Source: Nemopilema nomurai
Taxonomy: Eukaryota; Cnidaria; Scyphozoa; Rhizostomeae; Rhizostomatidae
Assembly: GCA_003864495.1 (NCBI GenBank)
Contig: ML133410.1
Location: 62,001-126,000 of the forward strand
Reading direction: 5' to 3'
DNA: 64,000 bases
Shown one piece after another: positions 11,751 through 25,800 of this stretch (positions are counted from its first letter, which is position 1; each line of letters begins with the position of its first letter). Below the pieces are notes generated by a model that saw only the letters and a list, made by a program, of their open reading frames with translations, made no database searches and was not told the DNA's origin. The position numbers were made by a program, and so were the translations under genes.

Positions 11751-14700
11751 TGCACGTGTCTTCACGATTCTGGGCCTAAGAACAATGCTGATCTCTTGCG
11801 TTGGCTTTCAACGAACAAATAAGTTGAAGAGTCTGTTACTGAACATTCATGTTGACATCTTATTTGGTGAATCGCTCTGAATTTAAAGCTACTTGGATTT
11901 TGGAAGGCGATAGTTGTTTCTGCGATGCAAGACATTAAGACAAAGCTACTAGTGATGATTATCATGTAGACGAAGGAGAAATACTGCTTTCAATGTGTAT
12001 AGTATAGTCTCGACATGCTATGCGCCCTCATTCGTTTGCAAAAGTCTTTTTAATTGATTTACCACCACGTGAAATGCCATAAAATAATTATTTTAGTTAT
12101 TGGTGGAAGTAAATGAAGAGTAAGCTATTCAAAATGCAGTATGAAACAGAAAGAGGAATGCGATGAACATTTTGAGCTAAACTGTAACTAGTGAGAGATT
12201 ATCGAAACTTGCTTTAATGTGTGTATACGCCTGCGAGTTAAGAATGTCTCTTCTGCGGGGATTTTTGTGTATATGATAGTCAATCAAAGCAGCGTTGGAC
12301 ATGAGTCGGGTGAGCAGTTTAAGACTTGGTCTAGATTTATCGCGGTTAAGGTCTTTAGAATCACCGAAAAGCTTTTTAGAAGAGTATCAGTTTTGCATGT
12401 CAGTCGATGCATCAAAGATCTCTTGCAATAGATCTCTTCTACTCCTTGCCCCAAAGGAAGGGTTTCAGTTACTTTCAGAAGATGTCAACGGTTTATATTC
12501 ACATATTCTGAGAGGAAAATGCAAAGTACTCTGTATTTACAGCCGATCATTTTTTATAACAATTTGATCAAGGTTGACAAGAAACCTTTTTCTAGTATTG
12601 TGGTGCAATTGAGTAGTCTAATCGAGTAAAGTATGATCAAACATTTAAGAATGATTGTTGTTTTCTTTTTCTTAAATATATAAGAACTTAAAGAAACTTG
12701 CAGTGGTATTTAAAGATAATTTTTGCTTTCTAAAATTGATGCTTTTAATATAATCTCCAGCAACATTGACCGCCATCTCATTTCTTACGTTTGCGTCCAG
12801 TTCGTTTCCTGGCTTGAAAATAATTATCATCACTATTATTATAATTAAACTGTTATGAATGCTTATCGGAGTATTAAGCAATTGGACGTATCTTAGCACC
12901 CATGGTATTGTGTTGAATCATCTCTTGTACAAAAACCATACCAAAAAATGTTTAGACAAATATTGCACATATAAACTAATATGATAACCAAATCAAAAAT
13001 GAATAGATGAAGAATAATATGGAAAAAAGCTTGCATGAAAGGAATTAAATGATATTTATTTAAATGAATATCAATGACTCTGTCAATGAATAAATTTCGC
13101 AAACATTGCCCTGAGTTTACCTAAAAAGTGTTTTTCAACCAACTAAATAGTGGTGATCAGCTTTACCAAGCATATACCGCAGGCTGTCTGAAAATGCAAA
13201 TGCCAAGACGGACTGAGTTCTAGAAAGTTTGAAACCAACTGTAGGGAATTTATGACAATTATAAAGGATAGACAATTAACTGGCAGGTCCACCGGGTATT
13301 TCATGTATTTGAAACAAACATAAAGCATTTATCAACTTGCACTCTCTCACAGAAGCCAGATGAAAACAGAAAATGCAAAATATCATTCGGTTTTATGGGA
13401 AATTATTTTAACATACGGCAATTTAAGCTTCGGCGCTTGCTCTCTTTTTGTTTATTATGTCTTTGCCCAAAAAATGTTGAGAAATTGTTTTCAAGAACTC
13501 ATAAGAAGGTGCCTTTGCCCTTTTTTCATTACTTATGTAGTTTTTTCTTTCATCTTGTTCATTAATATATGAGCAATAATTTTATGTTTTTATATTTATA
13601 TATTATTAAAGCAATTTGTGCGTTATGATAAGCATGCACAATTGCGAGTGTTCTAAAATAAAGCATTAATTGAGATTTCAAACAAATATTTGTACCCTAC
13701 ACCAAATAAAAGTTTCAGAAGAAAGCTTTTGTGAAATATTGTAGATGTTTGTTTACATTCGACCTTTTAACTTCGTTTCCCTGTGGTGCTCTTACGCGCG
13801 CGAAAGTCAGATACACCAAATGATTTCTTGTCAGTTTGTCAGTTTGCAATTTGTTGCTTATTTTACAAACGTATCTTATCATTAAATTGCTTAGTTTCAT
13901 TTAATGCTGTGTTTAAGGGTTTAACGCTGTGTTTAAAGAGACTTCTTGTATGTACAAGTTGCTAATTGAATGTTATGGAAAAGCAAGTCGGTGACAGTGA
14001 AGAGAAGTAAATAGCTACTTTTGTCTTTTGGCATTATGTCTTTTGAACCTGAAATGTTTGCACTTAATTTAGAGACAGGAGAACTTCGGTTTTGGGATTT
14101 GGAGCACTTTTGCATTCTGCTTTTAGCAACACGTAAAGTTTGAAAGCACGAGGATTGATGGAAGCCGCAAATAACGTTGGAACAAGCGGTTTACAAATTT
14201 GGAATAAACAAATCCGCCCAAAGGGAAACATTCTTCAATAATCTCTATGCTCTAAGTTTACACTCAACTATCAATATTTACAACAACAGTTAACTGATTT
14301 ATGCCATTCCAGGAAAATTTTAAGAGCAAAGCTTAGACCTACGTAGGGATATTTGCCTGGAATCACACAGGTGTGAAAGCATGTTTAGTTACCTGGACGC
14401 TTTTGTAGGCCGTTATGACCATTTCCATGTGTTCCTCAAATCCGTCTTTCTCATATGCTTCCAAGCAGCAGGATATCATTTTCCCAGACAATTCACGCAC
14501 AATTTCCTTTACATTTATTAGGCTGGAATTGATATGGCTCGAAGCAACACTTCCACGAAAGAAAATCAAACATACGGCCTTATTGGAAGCGGCCACGTTT
14601 CAAGAACAATTAACAATAGCTTATTGTCTGGAAAATAATAAACCAATAGGAGCGTTCTATGTATCGGAAGTAAAATTAACATGGTCTCAAGGGAGAAGTT

Positions 14701-16833
14701 GCCATGTTTATTAAATTGCTCAATCAGTTTTCAAGGTCTGGTCGGTAGAATAAAAGTCATACAATTTTCACACAAGGATCTCTTTTGTTTCTTAGAGACT
14801 AAAAGGAACATAGACATGTACAAAAATAATACAAGATAATTTTAGCAAATTAGATTAGCAAACGTTATGGTAACAGTTCATTTTTAGAGAGTCAATAGAA
14901 ATATCATGTAACATCTATGATCAGAGAAAATTTAGTTATCTATTATTTGAATACACGATATACAGAAGATTTCAATAAAAGTTAATGGAATTATAATAAA
15001 GCAAGTTCTTGCTTCAGGTATCAACATAAATAACTAATCATTCACTTCTTTGAAAACAAATCGAATACAGTTGCATTCTTCAATGCTTATATATTTGCCA
15101 TACAGTCCTATACATGGGGTTACATTTAGATCTGGAGCACTATGGTACAAAAAGGTTGTCAACCAAGCAAATGACAAAACTTGATGAGTGAAGATATCTT
15201 AACAGTTCTACGTAGATGGCAATCAATATGAAACTTAAGTAATATACTTCAATCGGATTATTCAAAGTTTTCTGCTCTCTTAGTTTTTAACGAAAAACGA
15301 GGAAAATTCAATCGAGCCCTTTGTCTCCCAAAAAGAGAGCCCTTTTTCTCTCTTACTTCATGCAATGAAAGAAATTTGGAAGAGGGAAAAGGAGACAATT
15401 TGTTCAACCTATCAATCATTTTTTCAACCTCAGCTTCTATATTTTCAACTTATCAATTATTTTTTTTCACTTCTGCCAGGGGACTTGAGTAAGAACAATA
15501 AAATTTCTTTCATAAGACAAGCAGCAATAGGTGACGCAAGTTAAGTCAATGCACTCTTATTTCACTCTTTATTCGATCTACAGTATTAAATCAAAATAAA
15601 ATGTATACATATTTCCAATTGTGTTGCTGTACGGTATTTTGGATAATCGGCTGCATTTATTTTCCAAAACACAGCTGTCAACGTAAAATAATGCAAGTTT
15701 ATGCAAAAAACACTGATGAAGTCTTAACCAACGTGGAAGAAACCATCAACTAGAGATAATTATGACTTTGGGTATGCATCTCTCTATCAAAAATGAATTA
15801 CAGCTGATGCTTGTGCGATTTTGGAATCGAAATGGTTCACTCTCTGTAATGCTTGTTTGAACGAAGGCTGTCAAAATACTTCTTCGTTGCATAATCATAA
15901 TCCTTTGAGCTGGTATGGTAATCTTCTTCAGTTGTAAATGGTGCGGGCTACAAGAGAAATGGTGTGCTAAACTGAGGAGAGATTATGAGCTGCAAAAGGA
16001 GAAAAATGGACTGGAAAAGTGCACAAGGAATATGTACGAGAATTTGGAAACGGTGAGATACCGCAATGCTCTTATCTGAGTGACTTGACACATGTAGCCT
16101 CGTATTTATAGCAAAACAATTGAAATAAGCGATCAAGTGAAAGTAGGATATACAGTGAACACTTAAAACGGGAATTCTTGAAGTAAATTGTCATTAAATT
16201 CATAGTAAGTCAATATCTAACAGGCTACTAGTATCAAAAGTAGATTTGTAAGTTAATGCATCATTTGTGGTACCATCAGAGAGTGTAGCACAGAATAGGG
16301 AAAGGTAGATGAAACACTGGTCGATTTTGTTGTTGACAAACGTTTTGCACGCATGGAAATGTTATAAGGAGGCTAACCAGACTCTTAGTTCACAACTTCT
16401 ATTGTCCAACAATTGCTATTGTGGCATCAGCGTGAAAACGAGGTTTACCATGTCAGACTACATTATTGTCAAGTGGCAATCATTCAAAGGGAACAATGCG
16501 AGTATCTCTTTTGCCCTCTCCCCATTCTATGACTGTATAAAGTTGCATACTTTGACAAGACCGCTGTCAACTGCATCAAGGTATTTCTTATGGTCACCAT
16601 TAAATATCCCGTTCTTTGTCATGAAGTCGGCACTTTGCTTTTCCTGTAATAGAGGCTATTTGGTAATGGAGGAGAAATCAAAGTAAAGCTTTGCTAAAAT
16701 TTTAAACTCTTTACGGAAGTCAATGATTAAAGAACTAATCCAAACAAATTCTTCTCAGTGTAGAGTTCATAGAACTGTAGGTACAGGATTTCCTTCTGAT
16801 GACTAGTCATAGCTTTCAATTTGTCATTCTATA
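11751..16833. other. Intergenic spacer between convergent iGluR genes
   Basis: AT-rich DNA between the 3' ends of iGluR-A and iGluR-B. I recognised no conserved gene. Short open frames at 12219-12567 and 16309-16686 have no splice context or family resemblance. One minus-strand open segment, at 14363-14525, reads like protein and is listed separately. The 3' untranslated regions of both receptors should lie here. Confidence 0.5.
14363..14525 (-). CDS. Candidate orphan exon, possibly an iGluR-B tail exon
   Basis: On the minus strand an acceptor-like attccag precedes an open segment containing KEIVRELSGKMISCCLEAY and then HMEMVITAYKSVQ. It either meets a donor (GTAACT, near 14393) or reads on to VTKHAFTPV and a stop at 14363. 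It lies downstream of the last firm iGluR-B exon on the same strand, and exon 14 of that gene has a usable donor (GTGAAC). The T-P-V end would be a class I PDZ ligand like the one in iGluR-A. I do not recognise the sequence as any family, and phase compatibility needs either an aaag acceptor or an extra small exon. A chance open frame remains possible. Confidence 0.25.
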
Positions 16834-19800
16834 TCAAACGGCACATCCTAGAATCGAGAATAAAATCAGGCTTGTTGATTTTGGCGCTAAACAGATATAT
16901 TTAGGAAGGTAGTGAGTCTGAGTCCTGTTCACCTTTGAGGACTTCTTTGACTTTCGTGATAGCAGCCTGGGATACCGGACTTCTATGAAAAGCAGAAGGA
17001 ACGCCAACGCAACACCACAGGCAAGGATGATGTACACCCCGGCTAAACTCATAAAGTCCATCGCAGTACTCTTTTTCACCGTCGCTTCTGTCTCTATTGG
17101 GCATGATGACTTTTTGTCCCACCATTTGCGCCTCATTTCTTCAACAACGCCTTTCTCTCGGAGCTGATTAGAGAAAAAGTGCAAGGGATTACACCTGGCG
17201 AAAATCAAGACAACCTTTATGAAAAGCATGCCAAACCCTTTTTGTCCAGATGTTGAAATAACGGTTCCTATCGCCAAATAGGTACAAATAAAGGGCATTA
17301 TTTACGAAAGTGCTGGTCTCTGAAGAAGATGAAGCACTGAGAAGCGCCTTGAAGGAACAAGATGCACAAAGGCAATTTCTGAGGATCTTAAATAGACTAT
17401 CAAATGTTTACTGAATGGTTTCAATAATGCACACTGAATCATCAGATTTGCCCATAGAGATCTCGTTGTCTTCATGTTTTTTATTTTACATGGTTTTGAA
17501 AAGTTCATCTCTGGTTTGAGAGCGGATGTTGCTAGTTTAAAGTTTGCTTCTGTGATGGCGCGTTTTGGATCTCTAAACAGCTTACGATTGTTGAGTTTAT
17601 GCTTGCTATAAACCGTGATTTGAAATTGAAAATATAGATACTTTTATCATGCTGCATTTTCTCTAAGATGGCTTTAGTAACCTATGTCCAATTGTGAACC
17701 ATTAAAATATCAAATTGCAAATAATATCATCACACTGACTCATACCATCAAGATTTGCACAGAGAGCGGATTCGTCCACTCTGAGTCAATCCTTAGGCCT
17801 AGGCCATAGCTCTTCGCCTCGAGAAGATTCTTAAGAAGCACGGTATCACATGGCAATTGCTGGTTATGGTAACTGAGAATAGGGTGTTCCGTGAGGTAGG
17901 CATATCCCCCCTTCCGCGCTTGCTTTATAGCACCGGGAGTCGATGTGGCAAATGACTGCTTTGTTTGCATCTGCCCGAACATCTTTCTGTATAGTGGTAT
18001 CTTCGAGTTTTTGAAGAAAGACTGCGTCTGACCCCCGTCCAGAACACCGTAGGCGATTTCATCCTGCTTGGCCAGATCCTCCAGAGATTTGATTGAAGTC
18101 TCCATGCTTTTTTCTACATAGAATGAAACAAAAGATGCATTAATAAAAATGAGGGTCATCTGCTAGCACACTGCATATGTTTCGGAAGAATGTTTGATTT
18201 GAATCTGAAAGGTTTTCCCTCGAGTCTAAAATATCAACTGTCAAGATGATTTCTTAATATTCTCATCCACTGACTTCTCTATTCCAATCTTCAATGAAGT
18301 AGAGTTGGTGCTAGACAATTAATTCGAATCAGCTGATAACGGCATAATAGAAGTGGATCTATTACTGATTCTCAATACCATCAAATAGGGACAGAATTTT
18401 CCGCTAATTTCTGTACTTCATGCAAAATGCGAATCGTTTTATAGACATTGTTTTTGATCAAATTTCTGTTCGTACAGCATTACTTACTCGTGAAAAAAGC
18501 AGCAAGATTGGCTGTATATGTTGAGACTATGATGATACAGAAGAACCAAAACGAGGCTGACAGAACCCTGCCTCCAGCACCACGCGGAGTGTAATCTGGG
18601 CCTTGCTGCAAGAACGAGGCTGTCATGAACCAGACACAGTTGCCAAGATTGAACTCCTCCCCAGTGCCCTCCCCTTTCTTGAGAGCCTTCAGCCTAAAGC
18701 CGTCAGGGCTGTAGCGATCCAGCACGTAAAGCGAGCATCCTGCAGCACCGATCTGTAAGATGGAGACATGTTTATGACTTACAAAGTGGAATATGTAGTA
18801 ACTGCTGCGGTGATAAAAAGTTTGAGAGGGAGGAGCAAAGATTCCCACAGTCAGCAGATATAGGATATGCGACACCAGTTTCACATGAGTAGCAAAAACA
18901 TTTTACGTAGGTTACTTGATGGCAACCAAGTAAAAAATCACTGTACTATTTAGAAGGAACCTTTATGCAGGTAACAGTACAAAAAAATCTTATATGGTTA
19001 TAAATTTGAAGAAGAATACTTAGCAAAAATGTGGAGACATGGCCTATCCACCGAACGTCTTAGAATGTTAACGTTAGAACTACTGCCCTAAGCATTCCCT
19101 GTTTCGATTAAGATGAAAACACAATGTGTTTGATAACTAACATCTACTGTCTCTACCAAAAGTCTTGGAACACCTGCTCTAATTTACGCATCGCACAACT
19201 TCCCATTCCCCTCGCCCCGCAAACAATGTTGTTTAGCGCAAAAGTGAATAATCCTTAAAGCAAAAGTAAAGTATTCTCATGTACCGATGGCCCTCCCCTT
19301 AAGATGCAGCATCGTTTAAGGGGGCAAGGGGGTTGCAGCTACCAAGGAGAGACAGAAATAGAACGGGGGTCGCAAAATCACAAAAATCTCACAGTGCCCC
19401 AACTACTTTTGGCAAATATTGTACGTTGATGATTGGTCCTGGGACACACGAAACCAAAGTAGAAAACAAAAGCGTATATCAGTGAAAGCTTTATTGCCCT
19501 AGACATGCATGGCAATACCAGCTACAATAGTTAGTGTTAGCGACCTGAACGCACCATTGCTAACACTGACAGCCATAGCTCGAGCTGGAAGGGAAGCAAG
19601 AAGGTGAAGAAGTTGACTTCTTCTTCGGGCGGCTTCTTCATGATCAAACTCATTGTGAAATCCATGAATGGCTTCGTGAAGTCGATCGCTTTTTCCCTCT
19701 CTGCAGTGATTGTTAGCGAACCAATTGCAATATCAGCATCCTGGAATCGAGAATAAACAACGCTGTTTATGTCTTGCGCTTATGTTTTAACTAGCTACAG

Positions 19801-22800
19801 TGCCTGCCAAAATTTTTGGAACACTAACGGTAATTCTTTGTCTGGCGTTCATCATCCCTCCCCCCCCCCCTCATACGAACAATGTTTTTCTGCTGCTAAA
19901 CGAAGCGACATTTTTGGCCCCTACGTTTTCCCAAGATTAACTGGATGCAATACTTTGTTACCATTTTGGTTTCAGGAGGAGGAGAATAAAAAGGGCATTG
20001 GCATGCCAAAGAAATATAAAATGCAAAAAACCAGAGAAAATACTAAGGTGTTTCAAGGACTTTTAGCAGACATTGTAGCTACTTTCTAGTCTTAAAGAGG
20101 CACTAAAATACGAAAGTAAAAGTCCTTACCTTTCTTATCAAATCCCTGATCATGCCATTCGAGGACCCATTGGATGATGACCCACCGTAATTCCCTGGTG
20201 TGCCAATGTACATTTGGTACGTGAAGTTCAAGTCGACTGATAGCTTATCGATAAGGTCCTTGCAGAAGCCTTGAAATGCCCCATTCCCAAGGTGTCTTTT
20301 GTCAGGGTCGTAGAAAACGAAAGGCGGACCCTGTAGTTAAACAAACGTTTAAACGGTGCTGCTTCAACATTAACTTGTTCAATGGATAAGCAATACATCG
20401 AAATGCTGTTTGTATCAATAAAAATACCCAAGCCTTTCACTTTGGTGCAAAGTTTGACGATGTAGTAAAGCTAAACACATACCGAAGATGTGATACTATC
20501 ATTTTCAGGTGCCAGGGACATACTTAGCTTCAGTGGTGTAGCGTTATCAAATAACAAGAGATGCTCTTGAACAAAATATTGAAAAAGAAGTAAAAGTAGA
20601 AATCTGCCAATTTTTGGTATAAACAAGGGGAAGCCCCCTAGCTCTACACCGTTGCTTAGTTACTTTAAGCGAATATCGAAGAGATCCATGGGGGTTTAGA
20701 ATTTGTAAGAAGGTGCAAGTTTTACTGATCTCATATGATATATGGGTATGTATCGGAATAGTGTTCCTCACTTACTTCACTAGTCACTATTCGCAGATGG
20801 GTGGTCTGTGGCTGAAAATCTGTGCGCTTTCCTGAGGATTCCTCGGGCACTCTGCAGCCTGACTCCACAAGCTGTCGATCGTCCTTTGCGTTCGGGTTCC
20901 ATATCATTTTCTTGCAAGTTGTGGACCAAATACCAAGCTAAAAAGAAATTCAGGGATTCAAGTTGAACTTCAATGAAAGACGAAAGAATAAACAGCATTT
21001 CAAAAATGACAATCTAACAGATTTGGAGATTTCAGTCAAGGTTGGATATTCATCAGCCTAGGCAGAAACAAAGCTTGCCAGGAAATCACCACCTAGAAAC
21101 CCTTTGGCTACACGCTTTTTTATAAGGGACCACTTTATAAGGAACCTACATGTAGAAGGCCGAAATGTATAAATAACTTATACTACTAAAAAAGAAATCC
21201 CTAAGGAACTTTTCGTTTAGAAATTTTTTTATAACTGCAAGCATCAAGAGCTAAAAAGCCCGTTCCATTCATTTGCAGCCAATACTCGCATAGATTGTTT
21301 GCTATTCGTGTGTCAAGTGCTTTTTTGAGTAGTTTCCGCATACTCTATCTCGCCCCTCTCTCTATTAAGTGTTAAGGCTTTTTGATGTGCAGTGAAAATT
21401 AAGGAACTTTTAAGGAACTTTTGGTACTAAAATCTGATGACTTCAGTTCTACGAATAAGGAACTTTTGGAACTAGGCCTTGTGGTAGGTTCCTTATAAAG
21501 AAAGCGTGTATATAAGGGGAATCACCACCAAGAAACCCTTTGGCTACATGGGGATGCCATAGATAGTGATGTGATGTTCATCAACATCGTCATCATTGCA
21601 ATCATTCTCCATTACGCATGTAGTAGACCCACCTTCTCTATTCTGCCACCTTCTTTTATTTCTGCAGCTTCCAGGTCAGCAACATCTCTGTAGCCAGACT
21701 TTAGGAAGCGAATATCGCCTGTTCGACCATGAAATCTAATCTGATTGAGAAGAGATTAACAGGAATGTTAGTCAACTGTGTTCTTTCACAACCTGCTATT
21801 CGTGGTGAATAAAATTATGTTGAAACAGTTTTAAAACTAAAAAAGTATTAGCTAATGAAATGATCGCTTAGAATACGCTGGTTATAATCAACACGCTTAA
21901 GCCAATAACAAGATTTCTTATGCATTTAGTATGTTTTACGACCTTTCGATTTCTAGAATGACATTGCTACTTCAACTTGTTAATGAATGATAATTTGTAT
22001 GCCAACTAATTGAGAATACCAAACACCTTTCTGCCTAGAAGCTGTATATAATTTTCTAATTTGAGTTTACCAGCAATTGAAATTTAGGCTCAGCAATAAG
22101 TACCTTTTTAGTGATTTGCAGCAATTCCATTCCATAATCATGCTCCTCCTTTGAGGGGCAAAAGTTTCTGTCCACTCTGTCTCGGTCTCTTGCTTTTATC
22201 TCGAGAAATTTCTCAATCTTTGGAAATTGCACTGATGCATTCAATACCAAGTTGAATGCGTCATATAATGCCGGGTAGTTCTTAATAGATAAAAAAAGAA
22301 ACCGTGTTATAGAGCTCGAGGAGAATGGCTATTCAAACAGAAGAAGAAAGTATGCTGTTTTTTACCACCTATATACTGCTTGTAAATGACTCTAGTCACA
22401 GTAAAAATGCTGCAGCTTTATGTGTTTACATACATTAGTCAATATATTACATTGACTGCATCATAGTATTTCTCCTTCTTCTTACCCTTAGAAAAACCGG
22501 CAACATTAAAAAGTAACCAGCAACACATTGCTGCGGTTTTTGATATTCCATTCTTAAAAGAGTGTGGGTAGCAAGCCAATTGAAACCATTGATAGTGTAA
22601 AATAACACCCTGAAGAACTACAAGATTGACAACCAGCAGCTATGCAAGGAACGCTAAGAGTAAAGACTTAGGGTAGATAAAGCTAATAAGTTCTGCGAGC
22701 CTTCTTCGATTACTACAAGGGCTGATAATAAAAGTCAAGAATAAGTGGGCTTACACATTGTCCGTTAACGCTGGACTGAGGCTGCCTCGATGGGATGCGG

Positions 22801-25800
22801 ACTCCAGCCACGTTAAACAATCTGTTGATATTGACTAGGCCGACTGAGAACTCCTGGAAAAGAGGTTAGATGGTGGACTGACAAAAGATCATTAAAGTTG
22901 GTCTATTAACCTGCATAGATGCCTTTTTGAGCTCCTTTAACATTTGTATTGACGGCAAAATTCAGATAGAATATCGTATGCTTTTGTGCAAGTAATAAAC
23001 ACACACAGTTGTTGAAAATAAGTACATTAGGATTGGGAGCGGGGAAATTGTAGAATCAAGAATTGAGTATAATTTTTTTCTAGATTCAGCTACCCTTCCT
23101 TAATCTAGCTTAAGAGTTATAAACCCTCAAATCTTATCTATAAACTCTCAGACATTCCAATCTTTGAAAAAGTTGCAAGGACCAAACCTCTAAATAAAGT
23201 TCATTGCAATTTGGAAGCCAGCAACAGGAGGGCCCTGGAGCCAATCATGTTTTGTTATTAGCTTGGTAAAAACCGGAGACATCCAATATTTAATGCTTTA
23301 GAGCTTAGAAGCGCTGAGATGAAAAGTATTGATAGACTCTTTTGTCCATTCGGAAGTGTTTTTAGCTAACATGCAATTTGCACTGGCGAGTATTCCAGCA
23401 GTATTCAATAGGGGATTTAAGTAGCAAGATATATCTAACAATATTTGCATTGATATAATGAACTCATGAATGTGTTTCCCAGTGATATGCTTGAGGAGAA
23501 GCTAGAAAAACGATTGCTTACCATGAGAGGCAGAAACCACTTGTAGTCATCAAGCTCGAGGCCTTGATTCCTAACCTAGAACATGAAGAACTCACAATGG
23601 AGGTTCATTTGCGTAGGCCCTCCTTCTTGTTCAATACGTCAGTTTTCATCGTCAATCAAGTAAATTTTCTTTAAATACAACACATAGTCATAAGAAGCAT
23701 AAAACGTTGGAGCCAATAGCAGCATAAATATTTGGAGTGAAGTTCTACCTGCTTTCAACAGTTTCTCAGGCTTTTCCCTAGCAAATGTTAAAATTTGACG
23801 CTTAACGAAATTGTTCAATAGTCTGACATGACATAACAAGACATGACATTACATGATATAGCAGAGCATGACATGAGATGACGTGACATGACAAGACATT
23901 ATAAATGACATGACATGACAAGACATTACACATGATACGACACGACAAGACATTACACATGACACGGCACGACAAGACATAACACATGACATGACACGAC
24001 AAGACATTACACATGATACGACACGACAAGACATTACACATGACATGACACGACAAGACATAACACATGACATGACACGACAAGACATTACACATGATAC
24101 GACACGACAAGACATTACACATGACATGACACGACAAGACATTACACATGACACGACACGACAAGCAATACAAATGATATGACAAGACATTACACATGAC
24201 ACGACAAGACATTACACATGACATGACGTGCATTGTCATACATATCATCGAATGCTGGATGTCCTACCTCGGCTAAAACTGCTTCAACATGGCGACTGTG
24301 CATCATCATGAGCACTCGTTTTATTCCAGAATCTCGCAGCTTCCGTATTGCTTTGCTTAGCGTCTCAGCCTTTTTAAAGTTCACTTTCCCAACAACTTGA
24401 AACGGGAAACGTTGAGACAACTTTCCTTGAGACATGAATTTGATTGCAGTTTCTCCCATTGAATCTGCGAAAAGGCAGGACTCTCTTACTTGATTTTCTT
24501 TATAAACTGGGTAGGTGATGAACTAATTGGTCATTTCATGACAATCATAATCACATTATCTACTTTAGTAAAAATGGTTTTCGGTTGATCAGTGCATCAT
24601 TGGGACATTGATCCTCCCATGTCCTTTCCTTGTAGAAAGTGTCATTAGGGAAAGCTGGGGAAAAACTGCCAACCTTCACATTCTCAGCACAAAGAATGCA
24701 ACATTGAAACGGGAAATGAATGGTGTTAGCTATGGATCACAATCATGTTCAAAGTGATACCTATGGTTGAACGAGTATTGGCTCTGAAGTGTCCCAGTTA
24801 ACTGCTTAATTACCTTGTCAAAACGTTAACAAAAACTTCTTAAGCAAAAAGAAAAGCTCTGAATTAGAAAGAAAGAAGTACCTTCAATAATAACAGCGAC
24901 TATTCGTGACTGTGATCTTCGTATCATTGCCAACGTGGAGTCGTACAGCTGGGCAGTGTCCGGTCTCATACTGAGGACATTTTTGCAAGACGGATTGTGT
25001 TCATCTGTGAGGGTGATTTGTGGGATTCCAAGAAGATCGCTAAGGACGCAGGAGAATGGATCCACTGAGTAGGCCTCAATTATGAACGCAGCTGAAACGA
25101 GCTCCTTCTTCGCAAGGATTTCTGCAAGAGAAAAGGTCATGAAGAGATTAGAGCAATTGTAAAAGGAAGTGCATCTGGATTACAAATCCAATGAGGGAGA
25201 TCTTTATACATGTCATGGCATAAGTCCTGAGGTGAGGCCCTTTACAAATATGAAATCCTGGAAATCGCTCCTTCACTTTTGCCTTTGGAGAGAACACTCC
25301 GTTCTAAACACGAAAGCTAACGAATGGTTGAATATACTTCGCTAGGCCTTTAAGTAGCAAATGATAAATACAATAAAGCCCCGGCAAAACGACTGGACAT
25401 TTTCACTGAACATGCACTGGACAAATGTCCAGCGTAAATGTTGCGTCGTTTTGCCACCTTCCTTGTCCAGTCTTGTTTAGTGATGTTGAGAGTTGTTCAG
25501 TCGATTTTGAAGGTAATCAAAAATGTTCAGTGGACAGAATTAAAATTCTTTTGTTCATAAATGTTGTAGAGAAATGTTCAGTCGTTTTGCCACTCTACTG
25601 AACATTGTCCAGTTCGCGCACGCGCAATGAATGTAATGGATTGGATAGGGCGAGAAATTTATTTCCATTATTCAAATCTTCAACAAGCTTTAAACACCGT
25701 GGGAAGAAATGGAATCAACATTAAACTTCAATTCGACGAAGAGCAGGAAAAGGCATTTCATTGGTAACGACGAGTCTTCTGAAGATATTAACTTTAATTC

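Noticed and set aside
12219..12567. Two overlapping plus-strand open frames after iGluR-A
   Set aside because: They overlap in different frames and lack any family resemblance; probably 3' flank.
23802..24248. Long Met/Ser/Cys/Val-rich open frames on both strands
   Set aside because: They are produced by the 27-bp satellite, whose unit is a multiple of three; there is no start context, domain or splice support.
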